Source: Candidatus Amulumruptor caecigallinarius
GTDB lineage: Bacteria > Bacteroidota > Bacteroidia > Bacteroidales > Muribaculaceae
DNA length: 64,000 nucleotides
Assembly: GCA_023665605.1 (NCBI GenBank)
Contig: JAMPDP010000001.1
Location: forward strand, 705,676-769,675
Direction: 5' to 3'
The stretch's first letter is position 1; each line of letters opens with the position of its first letter. Both the position numbers and the translations under genes were made by a program. Shown one piece after another: positions 41,390 to 50,246 of the stretch. The notes below the pieces were generated by a model. That model did not search any database and was not told where the DNA came from. It was given only the letters and a program-made list of their open reading frames with translations.

Positions 41390-43177
41390 TCACATGCGGT
41401 CAGGAACCTGTATGCCGAGCAGGTCCATGGCGGTGCGGATTACATCGGCTGTGACGCGGCTCAGGGTCAGACGCAGGGAGCGCTTGGCAGGATCCTCCTC
41501 ACGCAGGATGGAGCAGTCGTGATAGAACTGGTTGTACTCCTTCACCAGGTCGTAGGCATAGTTGGCAATGAGTGCCGGTGAGTAGGTGCGGCCGGCATCA
41601 GCCACTGTAGCGGGGAAGTCGGCCAGGCGGCGGATAAGGGCTGTCTCGCGCTCACCGGGAGCCACCGTGGCATACTCGGTAATCTCCATGCCCGCTTCCT
41701 CAGCCTTGCGGAGTACGCTGCGGATACGTGCGTGAGTGTACTGGATGAAGGGGCCGGTGTTGCCGTTGAAGTCGATGCTCTCCTTGGGGTTGAAGGTGAT
41801 GTTCTTTCGGGGGTCCACCTTCAGCAGGAAGTATTTCAGCGCTCCGAGGCCCACCATCTCGGTGATGGCGTCAACTTCCTCGGGTGAGCATCCGTCGAGC
41901 TTGCCCAGCTCGGCAGAGACAGTGCGCGCGGTGGCCACCATCTCGTCCATAAGGTCGTCGGCATCAACCACTGTGCCCTCACGGCTCTTCATCTTCCCCT
42001 CGGGGAGCTCCACCATGCCGTAGGAGAAGTGCACCAGATCCTTGCCCCACTTGAAGCCGAGCTTGTCGAGGAGCAGCGACAGCACCTGGAAGTGGTAGTT
42101 CTGCTCGTTACCCACCACGTAGATCATCTTGTCGATGGGATAGTCGCGGAAACGGAGCTTGGCGGTGCCGATGTCCTGCGTCATGTAGACGGAAGTGCCG
42201 TCAGAGCGGAGCAGCAGCTTGTGGTCAAGGTCGTCGGCAGTGAGGTCAGCCCATACGGAGCCATCCTCCTTGCGGTACATTATGCCCTTTTCGAGACCTT
42301 CGAGCACCTTCTCCTTACCTTCGAGATAAGTGTCGCTCTCATAGTATATCTTGTCAAAAGCCACCCCCATGCGCTCGTAGGTGGCATCGAAACCGGCATA
42401 CACCCAGTCGTTCATGCGCTTCCACAGTGCGCGTACCTCGGGGTCTTTGGCCTCCCAGCGGCGGAGCATCTCGCGGGCCTCCTGCATCAGGGGGGCGGCA
42501 TTCTTGGCCTCCTCTTCATCCATGCCCTTGGCCACGAGCTCCTTCACCTGCTCTTTGTAATGCTTGTCAAAGAGCACGTAGAAGTCGCCAATCAGGTGGT
42601 CGCCCTTCTTGCTGGAGCTTTCAGGGGTCACGCCGTCGCCCCACTTCTGCCATGCGAGCATCGACTTGCAGATGTGGATGCCGCGGTCGTTGACGATGTT
42701 GGTTCGCACCACGCGGTTGCCGCAGGCAGCGAGTATCTTTGACAGTGAGTAGCCGAGCAGATTGTTGCGAACATGGCCCAGGTGGAGCGGCTTGTTGGTG
42801 TTGGGCGATGAGTATTCCACCATCACCAGAGGGCTCTCCGGGGTAGCGGCGGTGATGCCGTACTGAGGCTCACGGGCGATGCCGTCAAGGACGTTGGCCC
42901 AGAATGTAGGCTCGATGACGAGGTTGAGGAAGCCCTTCACCACGTTGTAGCGGCTCACGGCGGGTTCATTGTCGGCGAGCCAGCCGCCAAGCTCGGTGGC
43001 CACGGCCTCGGGGCTCTTGCGGGCAGCCTTCACCCAAGGGAACACCACGAGGGTGAGGTCTCCCTCAAACTCCTTTTTGGTTGATTGAGGAGTGATCGTG
43101 GCGGGATCCACGTCAAGCCCGTAGAGCTCATGCAGAGCGCGGGCTGTGGCGGTGCGTATGATGCTGTCAGGTGACAT
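41390..43177 (-). CDS. argS: Arginyl-tRNA synthetase
   Basis: A 595-residue class I synthetase. The HIGH-type motif is HLGH in SPNTNKPLHLGHVRNNLLG near 123-141, the KMSKS-like part is GKMKSREGTVV near 380, and an N-terminal Add-1 domain (1 to about 110) and C-terminal DALR-type anticodon domain (about 470-595, with HARIRSVLRKAEEAG) are present. Full length. Lies between mrp and the BI-1-like gene on the minus strand. Confidence 0.96.
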   Translation of the reverse strand: MSPDSIIRTATARALHELYGLDVDPATITPQSTKKEFEGDLTLVVFPWVKAARKSPEAVATELGGWLADNEPAVSRYNVVKGFLNLVIEPTFWANVLDGIAREPQYGITAATPESPLVMVEYSSPNTNKPLHLGHVRNNLLGYSLSKILAACGNRVVRTNIVNDRGIHICKSMLAWQKWGDGVTPESSSKKGDHLIGDFYVLFDKHYKEQVKELVAKGMDEEEAKNAAPLMQEAREMLRRWEAKDPEVRALWKRMNDWVYAGFDATYERMGVAFDKIYYESDTYLEGKEKVLEGLEKGIMYRKEDGSVWADLTADDLDHKLLLRSDGTSVYMTQDIGTAKLRFRDYPIDKMIYVVGNEQNYHFQVLSLLLDKLGFKWGKDLVHFSYGMVELPEGKMKSREGTVVDADDLMDEMVATARTVSAELGKLDGCSPEEVDAITEMVGLGALKYFLLKVDPRKNITFNPKESIDFNGNTGPFIQYTHARIRSVLRKAEEAGMEITEYATVAPGERETALIRRLADFPATVADAGRTYSPALIANYAYDLVKEYNQFYHDCSILREEDPAKRSLRLTLSRVTADVIRTAMDLLGIQVPDRM

Positions 43178-43227
43178 TGCAGTGTATGTGTATGTGACTG
43201 ATGTTTGTGTATGTGATGCGTTATTGT

Positions 43228-44328
43228 TTACCGGTTGACCTTGACATGCTCGGTGGGGGGCAGTGTGTCGTTGCGCTCGTTCACGGCATCCACCACTTCA
43301 TGCGCGAGGTGAAGAAATGCGTGAGCCGCTGCGTTGTCACGAAGGGCTATGGGGGTGCCGTCATCGGCATCCTGGCGAATACCCTCCACTATGGGTATCT
43401 GTGCCAACAACTTCACGCCGAGCTTCTCGGCAAGGTTGCTGCCACCCTCGCGACCGAATATGTAATACTTCTCATCCGGATGTGCCTCAGGCGTGAACCA
43501 GGCCATGTTCTCGACGATACCGAGCACAGGCACGTTGACGTGCGGGCCCGTAAACATAGATATACCCTTGCGGGCATCGGCCAGCGCCACTTCCTGCGGT
43601 GTGGTGACTATCACCACACCGGTGATGCCGAGGGTCTGCACGAGCGTCAGGTGAATATCTGACGTGCCCGGGGGCATATCAATGACGAAGTAGTCAAGTT
43701 CGCCCCAGTCGCCATCGGTGATGAGCTGCTTGAGGGCATTGGAGGCCATGGAGCCGCGCCATACCACCGCGCTGTCGCGGTCCACCAGGAAGCCTATCGA
43801 AAGGAGCTTCACGCCGTAGCGGTGGGCCGGAATAATCTTCTCCTTGCCGTCGACATGGTGCATATAGAGCTTCTCATCCTCACAGCCGAACATCTTGGGC
43901 ATCGACGGGCCGAAGATGTCGGCATCAAGCAGGCCCACCTTGTAGCCTTCGCGAGCCAGAGCTACTGCGAGGTTGGCGGCCACGGTGCTCTTGCCTACGC
44001 CACCCTTGCCGGACGACACGCCGATGATGTTCTTCACCCCCGGCAGTGGCTTTTCGGACGGCTCCGGAGCATCAATACGGGCCTCGGTGTTGACCGTCAC
44101 CTCCACATCCGGTGAGATATAAGTGTGGATGGCGGCATCAGCAGCCTTGGCAAGCGACTTCATAAACGGGTCGGTGGGGCGCTCAAACACCAAGGTGAAG
44201 CTCACCTTGTTGCCGTCAATGCGTATGTCGTCGGCGACCATACCCAGCTCCACAATGTTCTTGCCGTTGCCGGGATAGCGCACGTTGCTCAGAGCCTGAG
44301 TGATAAGCGCGGGGTAAAGTTTTTCCAT
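43228..44328 (-). CDS. mrp: Mrp/NBP35-type iron-sulfur carrier ATPase
   Basis: A 366-residue P-loop ATPase. An N-terminal DUF59/MIP18-like domain (1 to about 85) is followed by GVSSGKGGVGKSTVAANLAVAL near 103 with the deviant Walker A, DADIFGPSMPKMFG near 140 and the ApbC signature DYFVIDMPPGTSDIHLTL near 215. The family loads Fe-S clusters onto proteins. The CPxC pair, usual after VENM, is absent: this protein reads VENMAWFTPEAHPDEKYYIFG. Other Bacteroidota Mrp proteins look alike from memory. Between trmB and argS. Confidence 0.9.
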   Translation of the reverse strand: MEKLYPALITQALSNVRYPGNGKNIVELGMVADDIRIDGNKVSFTLVFERPTDPFMKSLAKAADAAIHTYISPDVEVTVNTEARIDAPEPSEKPLPGVKNIIGVSSGKGGVGKSTVAANLAVALAREGYKVGLLDADIFGPSMPKMFGCEDEKLYMHHVDGKEKIIPAHRYGVKLLSIGFLVDRDSAVVWRGSMASNALKQLITDGDWGELDYFVIDMPPGTSDIHLTLVQTLGITGVVIVTTPQEVALADARKGISMFTGPHVNVPVLGIVENMAWFTPEAHPDEKYYIFGREGGSNLAEKLGVKLLAQIPIVEGIRQDADDGTPIALRDNAAAHAFLHLAHEVVDAVNERNDTLPPTEHVKVNR

Positions 44329-44387
44329 GAATATATCCTACAGTTTTCTAAACCGATAAGCTCCTAAAGTATTAAACGCATAGACCA

Positions 44388-45179
44388 CTACATCGTTGAA
44401 TCCCCCGTGGTGTCTGGCTGCATGCACTCCAGCACCCCTCTGCTGAACGAGCGGTAGGTGTCATGCTCGGGTTCTTCCGCAGGTTCATTGGCGGGAGCCT
44501 CAGGGGGCATCACAAAGGAGAGGTACTTGATGGGGAGGCCTCGCGAGAGCCATTGCTGCTCGTAGAAGGTACGTATGTCAAGAAGCCCCTCCGGCACACC
44601 CTCGGGAGCTCCACCGGGAGCATAGAGGTCGGCGGTGTCGATAGTGGGGACGATGTCGTTGGCATCAAGCATCCACCGGGTGTATGTGTACAGGAACGGG
44701 CTGTCGGTCTTCAGGTGTATGCGCCCGCCGGGAGCAAGCACGCGGTGATACAGTCCCATGAAGCGCGTGGAGGTGAGACGCGCACGGGTCTTCTTCATCT
44801 GCGGGTCGGCGAAGGTGATCCATATCTCGTCCACTTCACCGGGGGCGAAAAAGCGCTCCAACAGCTCTATGTTGGTACGCAGGAACGCAACATTGGTCAT
44901 ACCCTCCTCGGTTGCCGCTTTCGCGCCGGTCCACATTCGGGCACCCTTGATGTCAAGCCCTATGTAGTTCTTGCCGGGGAAGCGGCGGGCGAGCCCCACG
45001 GTGTACTCCCCCTTGCCGCAGCCGAGCTCCAGCACTATGGGGTTGTCATTGTGGAAGTAATCAGAGCGCCAACGCCCTTTAAGCGGGAAACCCTCTGCCT
45101 CAAGCCGGGCAAAGGGGTATTGAAAGACGCAGGGAAGCGTCTCCATTTCCGCGAATTTCTTCAGTTTGTTCTTGCCCAT
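44388..45179 (-). CDS. trmB: tRNA (guanine-N7-)-methyltransferase
   Basis: A 263-residue SAM-dependent enzyme making m7G46 in tRNA. The SAM site is IVLELGCGKGEYTVGLARRFPGKNYIGLDIKGARMW near 49-84, and the catalytic/RNA-binding part is WITFADPQMKKTRARLTSTRF near 121-141 (family PDPWxKxRHxKRR; here with DPQMKKTRAR). A C-terminal acidic tail extends it. First gene of the minus-strand run that continues through mrp and argS. Confidence 0.93.
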   Translation of the reverse strand: MGKNKLKKFAEMETLPCVFQYPFARLEAEGFPLKGRWRSDYFHNDNPIVLELGCGKGEYTVGLARRFPGKNYIGLDIKGARMWTGAKAATEEGMTNVAFLRTNIELLERFFAPGEVDEIWITFADPQMKKTRARLTSTRFMGLYHRVLAPGGRIHLKTDSPFLYTYTRWMLDANDIVPTIDTADLYAPGGAPEGVPEGLLDIRTFYEQQWLSRGLPIKYLSFVMPPEAPANEPAEEPEHDTYRSFSRGVLECMQPDTTGDSTM

Positions 45180-45244
45180 CAGTGGCAGGTGTGAAGGTAT
45201 GCTTTTGTCAAGGGTGAGGAGGAGGGGATTAACGTGTGGTCGGG

Positions 45245-46738
45245 TTAACGTACAAGCTTGAACTGCCCCTTGGAGCCGTCGGCGAGCGTCACGTTGACCA
45301 GATAAAGGTTGTCGGAGAGGTGCGAAGTGTCGATGCGGGCCGTCACGGCGTTGCCGCTCACGGTGCGCGTGAAGGTCTTGCCGTCGGTCAGAGCCACGGT
45401 GACTGCCTGCAGGGGTGAGGCAGCCTCCACCACCAGCACACGACCGTCGAAGCGGGCAGTGACAGCGGCCACTGCGGCATCATCCGCCACCACGGAGCCT
45501 ATGGCTGTGGGACCCTCGATGTGAAACTCCCTCCACTGAGCAGTGGATGCGAACTTGCTGGAGAGGTCATCAGGCACATTGAGGGTGACATCTTTCTGTG
45601 TCACGTCGAGCCACACATCGCTGCCGAGCGCGGGCACGTCGGTTATCTCGTCGGCATGAATCGTCTCAAGCGATGACATCCCCTCCATGGCATTGTCGCC
45701 GATGTAAATCAGGCCGTTGGAGAGAAACGCCTCTTTGATACCCGTGAGACCCTTGTAGGCGTACTTGCCTACGGAGGTGGTGGCGTTGGCCATGATGGTT
45801 CCGTCGGTCAGCGCCGAGGCGTTGGTGAAGGCATAGTCAGGCACCGTCTGCAACCCCTCGGGAAGGGTGATGGATGCCAGATTGTCATCGCAGAAGAAGG
45901 TCCCCTCGCCGATGGCGGTCAGAGCAGGACCGGCCACAAAGCCGGTAAGCTCCGGACACTCTGCGAAGGCCCATGCACCGATGCTCTTCAGGCGGATGGC
46001 ACCGCTGAGGTCGGCTTCCTTCAGTCCGCTTGACTGAAAGGCGGAGGCTCCGATAGTGGTGAGCGTAGCGGGGAAATCCATCTCAGTCAGTGAGGTACAG
46101 CCGGCAAATGCCGATGCCCCGATGCTCACAAGCGGTGTCTGGTCTGTGAACTTACTCAGTGAGGTGCAACCCTTGAAGGCTCCGTAAGGCACATCTGCCG
46201 GGCCATAAGTTACCTCTTTCAGCGAGGTGCACCCTGAGAACGCCAGAGAGTCAACGGTGACGGCTGCTGGCACAGTCAGCTTGGTGAGCTCTGACCCTGC
46301 AAAGGCTCCCACACCGATAGTTCGCAGGGACTCGGGGAGGGTCACAGTGCTCAGCGCAGTGCCGTTGAGTGCTCCGCGGCCTATGGCCGTCAGCCCCTCG
46401 GGAAGGGTGAGCTTGGTCAGACGGCAACCGCTCAGGGCATACTCCGGAAGTTCACCGGCTGCTGATGCCGAGAGGTGCGAGGCGAGCACGGGGACACCCG
46501 AGTAAGCCTCGACGGTGGCAGAACCAAGGTCAAGGCTCTGCAGCGAGTAGAGCTTGGAGTTGATGAAATGGAAGTCGGCGGCATCCACCGGGCCGGTCAC
46601 CTTGAGGGTGGTGAGGCTGACATCATCACCCACGGCGGTGGCGAGAGTGCCGGGCGCGGTGAGGGTGACATCCTTGGCGTAAAGGCCTAACGATGACGTC
46701 AGCAATGCTGCCGAGAAGAGAGCGAGTGTGATTTTCAT
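45245..46738 (-). CDS. BspA-like leucine-rich repeat protein, probable T9SS cargo
   Basis: A 497-residue exported protein (signal peptide to about residue 21). Residues about 55-370 hold a run of BspA/TpLRR repeats of roughly 23 residues (IGxxAFxGCTSLxxxxxPxxLxxI). The last 65 or so residues (RVLVVEAASPLQAVTVALTDGK ... LSDNLYLVNVTLADGSKGQFKLVR) look like a T9SS type A sorting domain, so it is probably carried to the surface. BspA-type proteins often bind host or bacterial surface molecules; the partner here is unknown. Confidence 0.83.
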   Translation of the reverse strand: MKITLALFSAALLTSSLGLYAKDVTLTAPGTLATAVGDDVSLTTLKVTGPVDAADFHFINSKLYSLQSLDLGSATVEAYSGVPVLASHLSASAAGELPEYALSGCRLTKLTLPEGLTAIGRGALNGTALSTVTLPESLRTIGVGAFAGSELTKLTVPAAVTVDSLAFSGCTSLKEVTYGPADVPYGAFKGCTSLSKFTDQTPLVSIGASAFAGCTSLTEMDFPATLTTIGASAFQSSGLKEADLSGAIRLKSIGAWAFAECPELTGFVAGPALTAIGEGTFFCDDNLASITLPEGLQTVPDYAFTNASALTDGTIMANATTSVGKYAYKGLTGIKEAFLSNGLIYIGDNAMEGMSSLETIHADEITDVPALGSDVWLDVTQKDVTLNVPDDLSSKFASTAQWREFHIEGPTAIGSVVADDAAVAAVTARFDGRVLVVEAASPLQAVTVALTDGKTFTRTVSGNAVTARIDTSHLSDNLYLVNVTLADGSKGQFKLVR

Positions 46739-46788
46739 CAGTGTGGTCGAGGTCAGGGTTATGTGAGATGGTTGGTGCGGTGTGCATA

Positions 46789-46829
46789 CGCACGGACACC
46801 GCTATAACTATTAACGCGGTGCCCGTGCG
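46789..46829 (-). terminator. Hairpin between aspC and the LRR gene
   Basis: CGCACGG/CCGTGCG and CACCGC/GCGGTG pair over 13 bases with one mismatch (46789-46802 with 46816-46829). It lies about 60 bases past the aspC stop. No T run follows on the minus strand, whereas TTTATTATATT follows on the plus strand, so its direction is unclear. Confidence 0.4.
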
Positions 46830-46891
46830 TTTATTATATTAATATTGTGTGTCGGCCGGAGCCGGCGTGTCAGTTGCTTGCTGCCGGTGGC

Positions 46892-48085
46892 TCACTTGAG
46901 CAGAGCCAGCGTGTCGGCGATGCGGCGCATGGCCTCGCGGATGTTGTCATCGGATGTGGCGTAGCTCAGGCGTATATAGCCGGGAGCGCAGAAGGCGGCG
47001 CCATCCACGGTGGCCACGTGCCCCTGCTCAAGAAGGAACATTGCCAGGTCGGCGGAGTCATTGATGGTGCGCCCCTGATAGCTTTTGCCGAAGAAGCTGC
47101 TCACCTCGGGGAAGAGGTAGAAGGCTCCCTGGGGCACGTTTACCTTGAGTCCGGGAATCTCCTTGGCGAGCTTCACCACCAGGTCACGACGGCGATGGAA
47201 CGCCTCGTTCATCTCGTGCACGCACTCCTGCGAACCTTCGTAAGCAGCCTCGGCAGCCTTCTGGGCTATGGAGGAGGGATTGGAGGTGTACTGACCTTGC
47301 AGCTTGGTGGCTGCCTTGGCAATATCGGCGGGAGCGGCCATGAAGCCGATGCGCCAGCCGGTCATGGCATAAGCCTTGCTCACGCCGTTGATTATCACCA
47401 CGCGGCCGTCGAGTTCCTTGAACGATGCCATGGATGTGAACGAGCCGGTAAAGTTGATGTGCTCATAAATCTCGTCGGCAAGCACGGTGACCTGCGGGTG
47501 ACGGGCCAGCACATCCACGAGTCCTTGAAGCTCCTCGCGGCTGTATACGCTGCCGGTGGGATTGCTCGGCGAGCAGAAGATTATCAGGCGTGTGCGGGGA
47601 GTGATGGCGGCCTCCAGCTGTGCGGGAGTCACCTTGAAGTCATGCTCAATGGTGGCGGGTACCTCCACATTGACACCCTCGGCGAGCTTCACCATCTCCA
47701 TGTAGCTCACCCACGCCGGGGTGGGGATAACCACTTCGTCGCCGGGGTTCACGAGAGCCAGAATGGCATTGCACAGAGCCTGCTTGGCACCGCCTGACAC
47801 CACCACCTGCTCGGGCGCGAACTCCACGCCGTTCTCGTTGCGGAGCTTCGCGGAAATGGCCTTTCGCAGCGACATATAGCCGGCCACGGGGGTGTAGAAT
47901 GAGAAATTGTCATCAATGGCTTTCTGGGCAGCCTCCTTGATGTGGGCCGGAGTGTTGAAGTCAGGCTCCCCCACCGAGAGGTTGATCACGTCGACGCCCT
48001 GCGCCTTGAGCTCGTTGCTCTTCTGCGACATGGCGAGGGTCGCCGAGGCCGCCAGTGACTGAATGCGCTGTGAGATGCGGTCCAT
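46892..48085 (-). CDS. aspC: Aspartate aminotransferase (class I PLP)
   Basis: A 397-residue fold type I aminotransferase. NLSVGEPDFNTPAHIKEAA near 36-54, FCSPSNPTGSVYSREEL near 168, VLADEIYEHINF near 198, and the PLP lysine in NGVSKAYAMTGWRIGF near 232-247 are all present, as is the substrate-carboxylate arginine in YIRLSYATSDDNI near 375. It belongs to the subgroup Ib, close to bacterial aspartate (sometimes aspartate/prephenate) aminotransferases. The ATG at 48085 (MDRISQ) is chosen; an upstream reading to 48154 lacks family similarity. Confidence 0.92.
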   Translation of the reverse strand: MDRISQRIQSLAASATLAMSQKSNELKAQGVDVINLSVGEPDFNTPAHIKEAAQKAIDDNFSFYTPVAGYMSLRKAISAKLRNENGVEFAPEQVVVSGGAKQALCNAILALVNPGDEVVIPTPAWVSYMEMVKLAEGVNVEVPATIEHDFKVTPAQLEAAITPRTRLIIFCSPSNPTGSVYSREELQGLVDVLARHPQVTVLADEIYEHINFTGSFTSMASFKELDGRVVIINGVSKAYAMTGWRIGFMAAPADIAKAATKLQGQYTSNPSSIAQKAAEAAYEGSQECVHEMNEAFHRRRDLVVKLAKEIPGLKVNVPQGAFYLFPEVSSFFGKSYQGRTINDSADLAMFLLEQGHVATVDGAAFCAPGYIRLSYATSDDNIREAMRRIADTLALLK

Positions 48086-48196
48086 ATCCGTCAGTTGAGT
48101 AAGTGAATAAGTATAATGAAAAACCGTATGTGTCTGAGAAAAAAGATTAAGCACTTCACGCGGTTTCGCAAAAAGTTTCTATCTATTCCTCGGGTG

Positions 48197-48204
48197 CAAA
48201 GTTA
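48197..48204 (-). promoter_or_regulatory. -7 element upstream of aspC
   Basis: TAACTTTG on the minus strand (48204-48197), about 110 bases before the aspC ATG. No -33 match at the usual distance. The gap 48086-48294 serves divergent genes. Confidence 0.4.
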
Positions 48205-48255
48205 CAAAAATTTCCCGCATCATATGATTTTTAACCATAATAACGGATTTATTGC

Positions 48256-48263
48256 TACCTTTG
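48256..48263 (+). promoter_or_regulatory. -7 element upstream of psd
   Basis: TACCTTTG at 48256-48263, 31 bases before the chosen psd ATG and 4 bases before an in-frame TTG at 48268. Confidence 0.45.
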
Positions 48264-48294
48264 TGGGTTGAAACGCCATCCTTGCTCGATACAC

Positions 48295-48969
48295 ATGAAA
48301 GTCAAGATACATCGCGAAGGCACCGACATATTGATAGTCACTGCGCTGGGACTCATCGTGGTTCTGGCACCAATGTGGATATGGTGCCCGATGTGGCTCG
48401 CCGGCACTCTTACTGCCGTGGCCGGGGTGGCTTACTTCTTTCTGGTCAACTTCTTCCGCTCGCCGCGCCGCCACTTCCGCGGTGACCGACACAACGCCGT
48501 GGTGTCAAGTGCCGACGGCACCGTGGTGGCTCTCGAAGAGACCTTTGAGGACGAAGTGCTCCACTGCCGGTGCATACAGCTGTCGGTGTTCATGTCGGTG
48601 CTCAACGTCCACGCCAACTGGTTTCCGGTTGACGGCACCGTAGAGCTCGTGCGCCATCACGCCGGGCGTTTCATGGCCGCTTACCTCCCCAAGTCAAGCA
48701 ACGAGAATGAGCGCAGCACCGTACTGCTCCGCACTCCCGCCGGCCAGCCCGTGCTCCTGCGACAGGTAGCCGGAGCCATGGCCCGTCGCATAGTCACCTA
48801 CGCCAAGCCCGGCGAGGAAGCCGACATTGATGACCACCTGGGGTTCATCAAGTTCGGCTCGCGAGTGGACCTCTATCTCCCTCTCGGCACCAACATCCTG
48901 GTGTCTATCGGACAGAAGACTGTGGGCGGCGTCACTCAGGTGGCGCGTCTCAACCCTCCCATGCCATGA
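48295..48969 (+). CDS. psd: Phosphatidylserine decarboxylase, housekeeping
   Basis: A 224-residue compact PSD of the short bacterial type. KVKIHREGTDIL starts the protein, one or two membrane helices follow (about 15-50), then SADGTVVALEE near 79 with the catalytic Asp, NVHANWFPVDG near 105-115 with the His, and FGSRVDLYLP with the self-cleaving G188-S189. It makes phosphatidylethanolamine from phosphatidylserine at the membrane. Its stop overlaps the pssA start by 4 bases. An in-frame TTG at 48268 would add nine residues; the ATG at 48295 fits homologues as I recall them. Confidence 0.93.
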   Translation: MKVKIHREGTDILIVTALGLIVVLAPMWIWCPMWLAGTLTAVAGVAYFFLVNFFRSPRRHFRGDRHNAVVSSADGTVVALEETFEDEVLHCRCIQLSVFMSVLNVHANWFPVDGTVELVRHHAGRFMAAYLPKSSNENERSTVLLRTPAGQPVLLRQVAGAMARRIVTYAKPGEEADIDDHLGFIKFGSRVDLYLPLGTNILVSIGQKTVGGVTQVARLNPPMP

Positions 48970-49670
48970 AACCTCTCACACACTACATACCCAACACCAT
49001 CACATGCCTCAACCTCCTCTCGGGGTCAGTGGCGTGCATCCTCTCATTCAGTGCCCGCGAGCCGATGGCCTGGGGGCTCTCCGGCTACCAGTGGGCATTC
49101 ATAGCTATTGGACTGGCCGCCCTCTTCGACTTCCTTGACGGCGCCATGGCCCGTATGCTTCACGCCTACAGTTCCATCGGCAAGGAGCTCGACTCACTGA
49201 GCGACCTGGTGAGCTTCGGCCTCGCCCCGGCGTTGCTGATGTACAACTTTATGATGGTCCACACCGGAGGCTCACCGCTGAGCTTTGTAGCTCTGTGGAT
49301 TGCCGTCATGGCCGCACTGCGTCTGGCCAAGTTCAATGTCGACACCCGCCAGACCACCTCGTTCATCGGCCTCCCCGTGCCCGCCAACGCCCTGTTCTGG
49401 ATAGGCGCCGTGGCATGGATTGCCGCCCACGGCTACCCCGGCGACATCGCCATGACCATCCTTATCCTGCTCTTCCCGATGCTCATGGTGTGCAACCTGC
49501 CGCTCTTCTCGCTCAAGTTCGCCAACTTCGATTGGCGTGAGAACTTCCGCCGCTACGTGCTCATCGCAGCATGCATCTTATTCCTTGTCACCGAGGGCGT
49601 TTCCGGCCTTGCCTGGACCATTGTGTTCTACATCGTCCTGGCAGTGTTCACCGCCCGTCGTGACCGCTAA
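48966..49670 (+). CDS. pssA: CDP-diacylglycerol-serine O-phosphatidyltransferase
   Basis: A 234-residue membrane enzyme that makes phosphatidylserine, the substrate of the overlapping psd. The CDP-alcohol phosphatidyltransferase motif DGxxAR(x8)GxxxDxxxD is present without change in FLDGAMARMLHAYSSIGKEL then DSLSD, residues about 57-80. Six or so further hydrophobic helices follow. Translationally coupled to psd. Confidence 0.95.
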   Translation: MKPLTHYIPNTITCLNLLSGSVACILSFSAREPMAWGLSGYQWAFIAIGLAALFDFLDGAMARMLHAYSSIGKELDSLSDLVSFGLAPALLMYNFMMVHTGGSPLSFVALWIAVMAALRLAKFNVDTRQTTSFIGLPVPANALFWIGAVAWIAAHGYPGDIAMTILILLFPMLMVCNLPLFSLKFANFDWRENFRRYVLIAACILFLVTEGVSGLAWTIVFYIVLAVFTARRDR

Positions 49671-49678
49671 AACCACCT

Positions 49679-50059
49679 ATGAGTCTACTTTTTCTTATCC
49701 TCATTGCCGCTATTATATGGTATGTCATAGTCCCGGTGGTGAAAACCCTCTACCGCGCACACCGACAAGCCAAGCAGTGGCGTGACCTCTACCGACAGGC
49801 CACCGGCCAAGGCTCCTCCAACCCCTTTGGCGGCTTTGGCGGCCACAAGCGCTCGGAGCAGTCGGAGCCGCAGCCAAAGCGCAAAAAGGTGTTCACCAAG
49901 GATGTAGGCGAATACGTTGATTTTGAGGAAATCACCGACACCCAGACCGCGACATCCTCCCCGGAAGGCTCCTCCTACGAGCATACCACCACCCACGCGC
50001 GCTACACCGGCCCCGCCGACCCCCGCGTCACCGACGCCGACTGGGAAGACATCCCCTGA
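49679..50059 (+). CDS. DUF4834 family protein
   Basis: A 126-residue protein with one N-terminal membrane helix (about 2-22, LLFLILIAAIIWYVIVPVV), then a basic segment (RAHRQAKQWRDLYRQ), a Gly/Phe part and an acidic tail ending DADWEDIP. This is the plan of the DUF4834 family found next to phospholipid genes in Bacteroidales. Function unknown. It starts 8 bases after pssA and is surely in the same operon. Confidence 0.75.
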   Translation: MSLLFLILIAAIIWYVIVPVVKTLYRAHRQAKQWRDLYRQATGQGSSNPFGGFGGHKRSEQSEPQPKRKKVFTKDVGEYVDFEEITDTQTATSSPEGSSYEHTTTHARYTGPADPRVTDADWEDIP

Positions 50060-50119
50060 CCACCCCGTACCCCATTACCAGGAGGGGGGCTTCACAACCG
50101 TAGATTTCCCTTATCTTGC

Positions 50120-50174
50120 GGAATGCACCATGGAACATCCGCTGATTCACGGCAAAAGAGGGTGTTGCCAAACC
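50120..50174. repeat. Possible relic of the MITE-like element
   Basis: GGAATGCACCATGGAACATC onward to GATTCAC (50120-50150) matches the inner part of the element at 37496 at about 25 of 32 positions, and AGAGGGTGTTGCCAAACC (50157-50174) matches its terminal repeat at 17 of 18. The order is rearranged and most of the palindrome is lost. Confidence 0.45.
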
Positions 50175-50238
50175 TCCTGAGGAACCTCCGCAGGACGATG
50201 ATTTACCCATACCCTCCACCCCTACACATCTTCCCGTT

Positions 50239-50246
50239 TACATTTG
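50239..50246 (+). promoter_or_regulatory. -7 element upstream of the division cluster
   Basis: TACATTTG at 50239-50246, about 135 bases before the rsmH ATG; a second, weaker TAACTTTA lies near 50298. No clear -33 element. The stretch 50060-50380 otherwise holds only the repeat relic; no mraZ gene fits in it. Confidence 0.4.

Noticed and set aside
46789-46829. The imperfect 13-base palindrome as an integron or recombination site
   Set aside because: No integrase gene or repeated sites are present; a hairpin between two same-strand genes is explained more simply as a transcription signal.
48268-48294. A TTG start for psd, 4 bases after a -7 element, in line with the leaderless pattern
   Set aside because: Possible, but the added nine residues have no support from the family and TTG starts are rare; the ATG at 48295 is kept.
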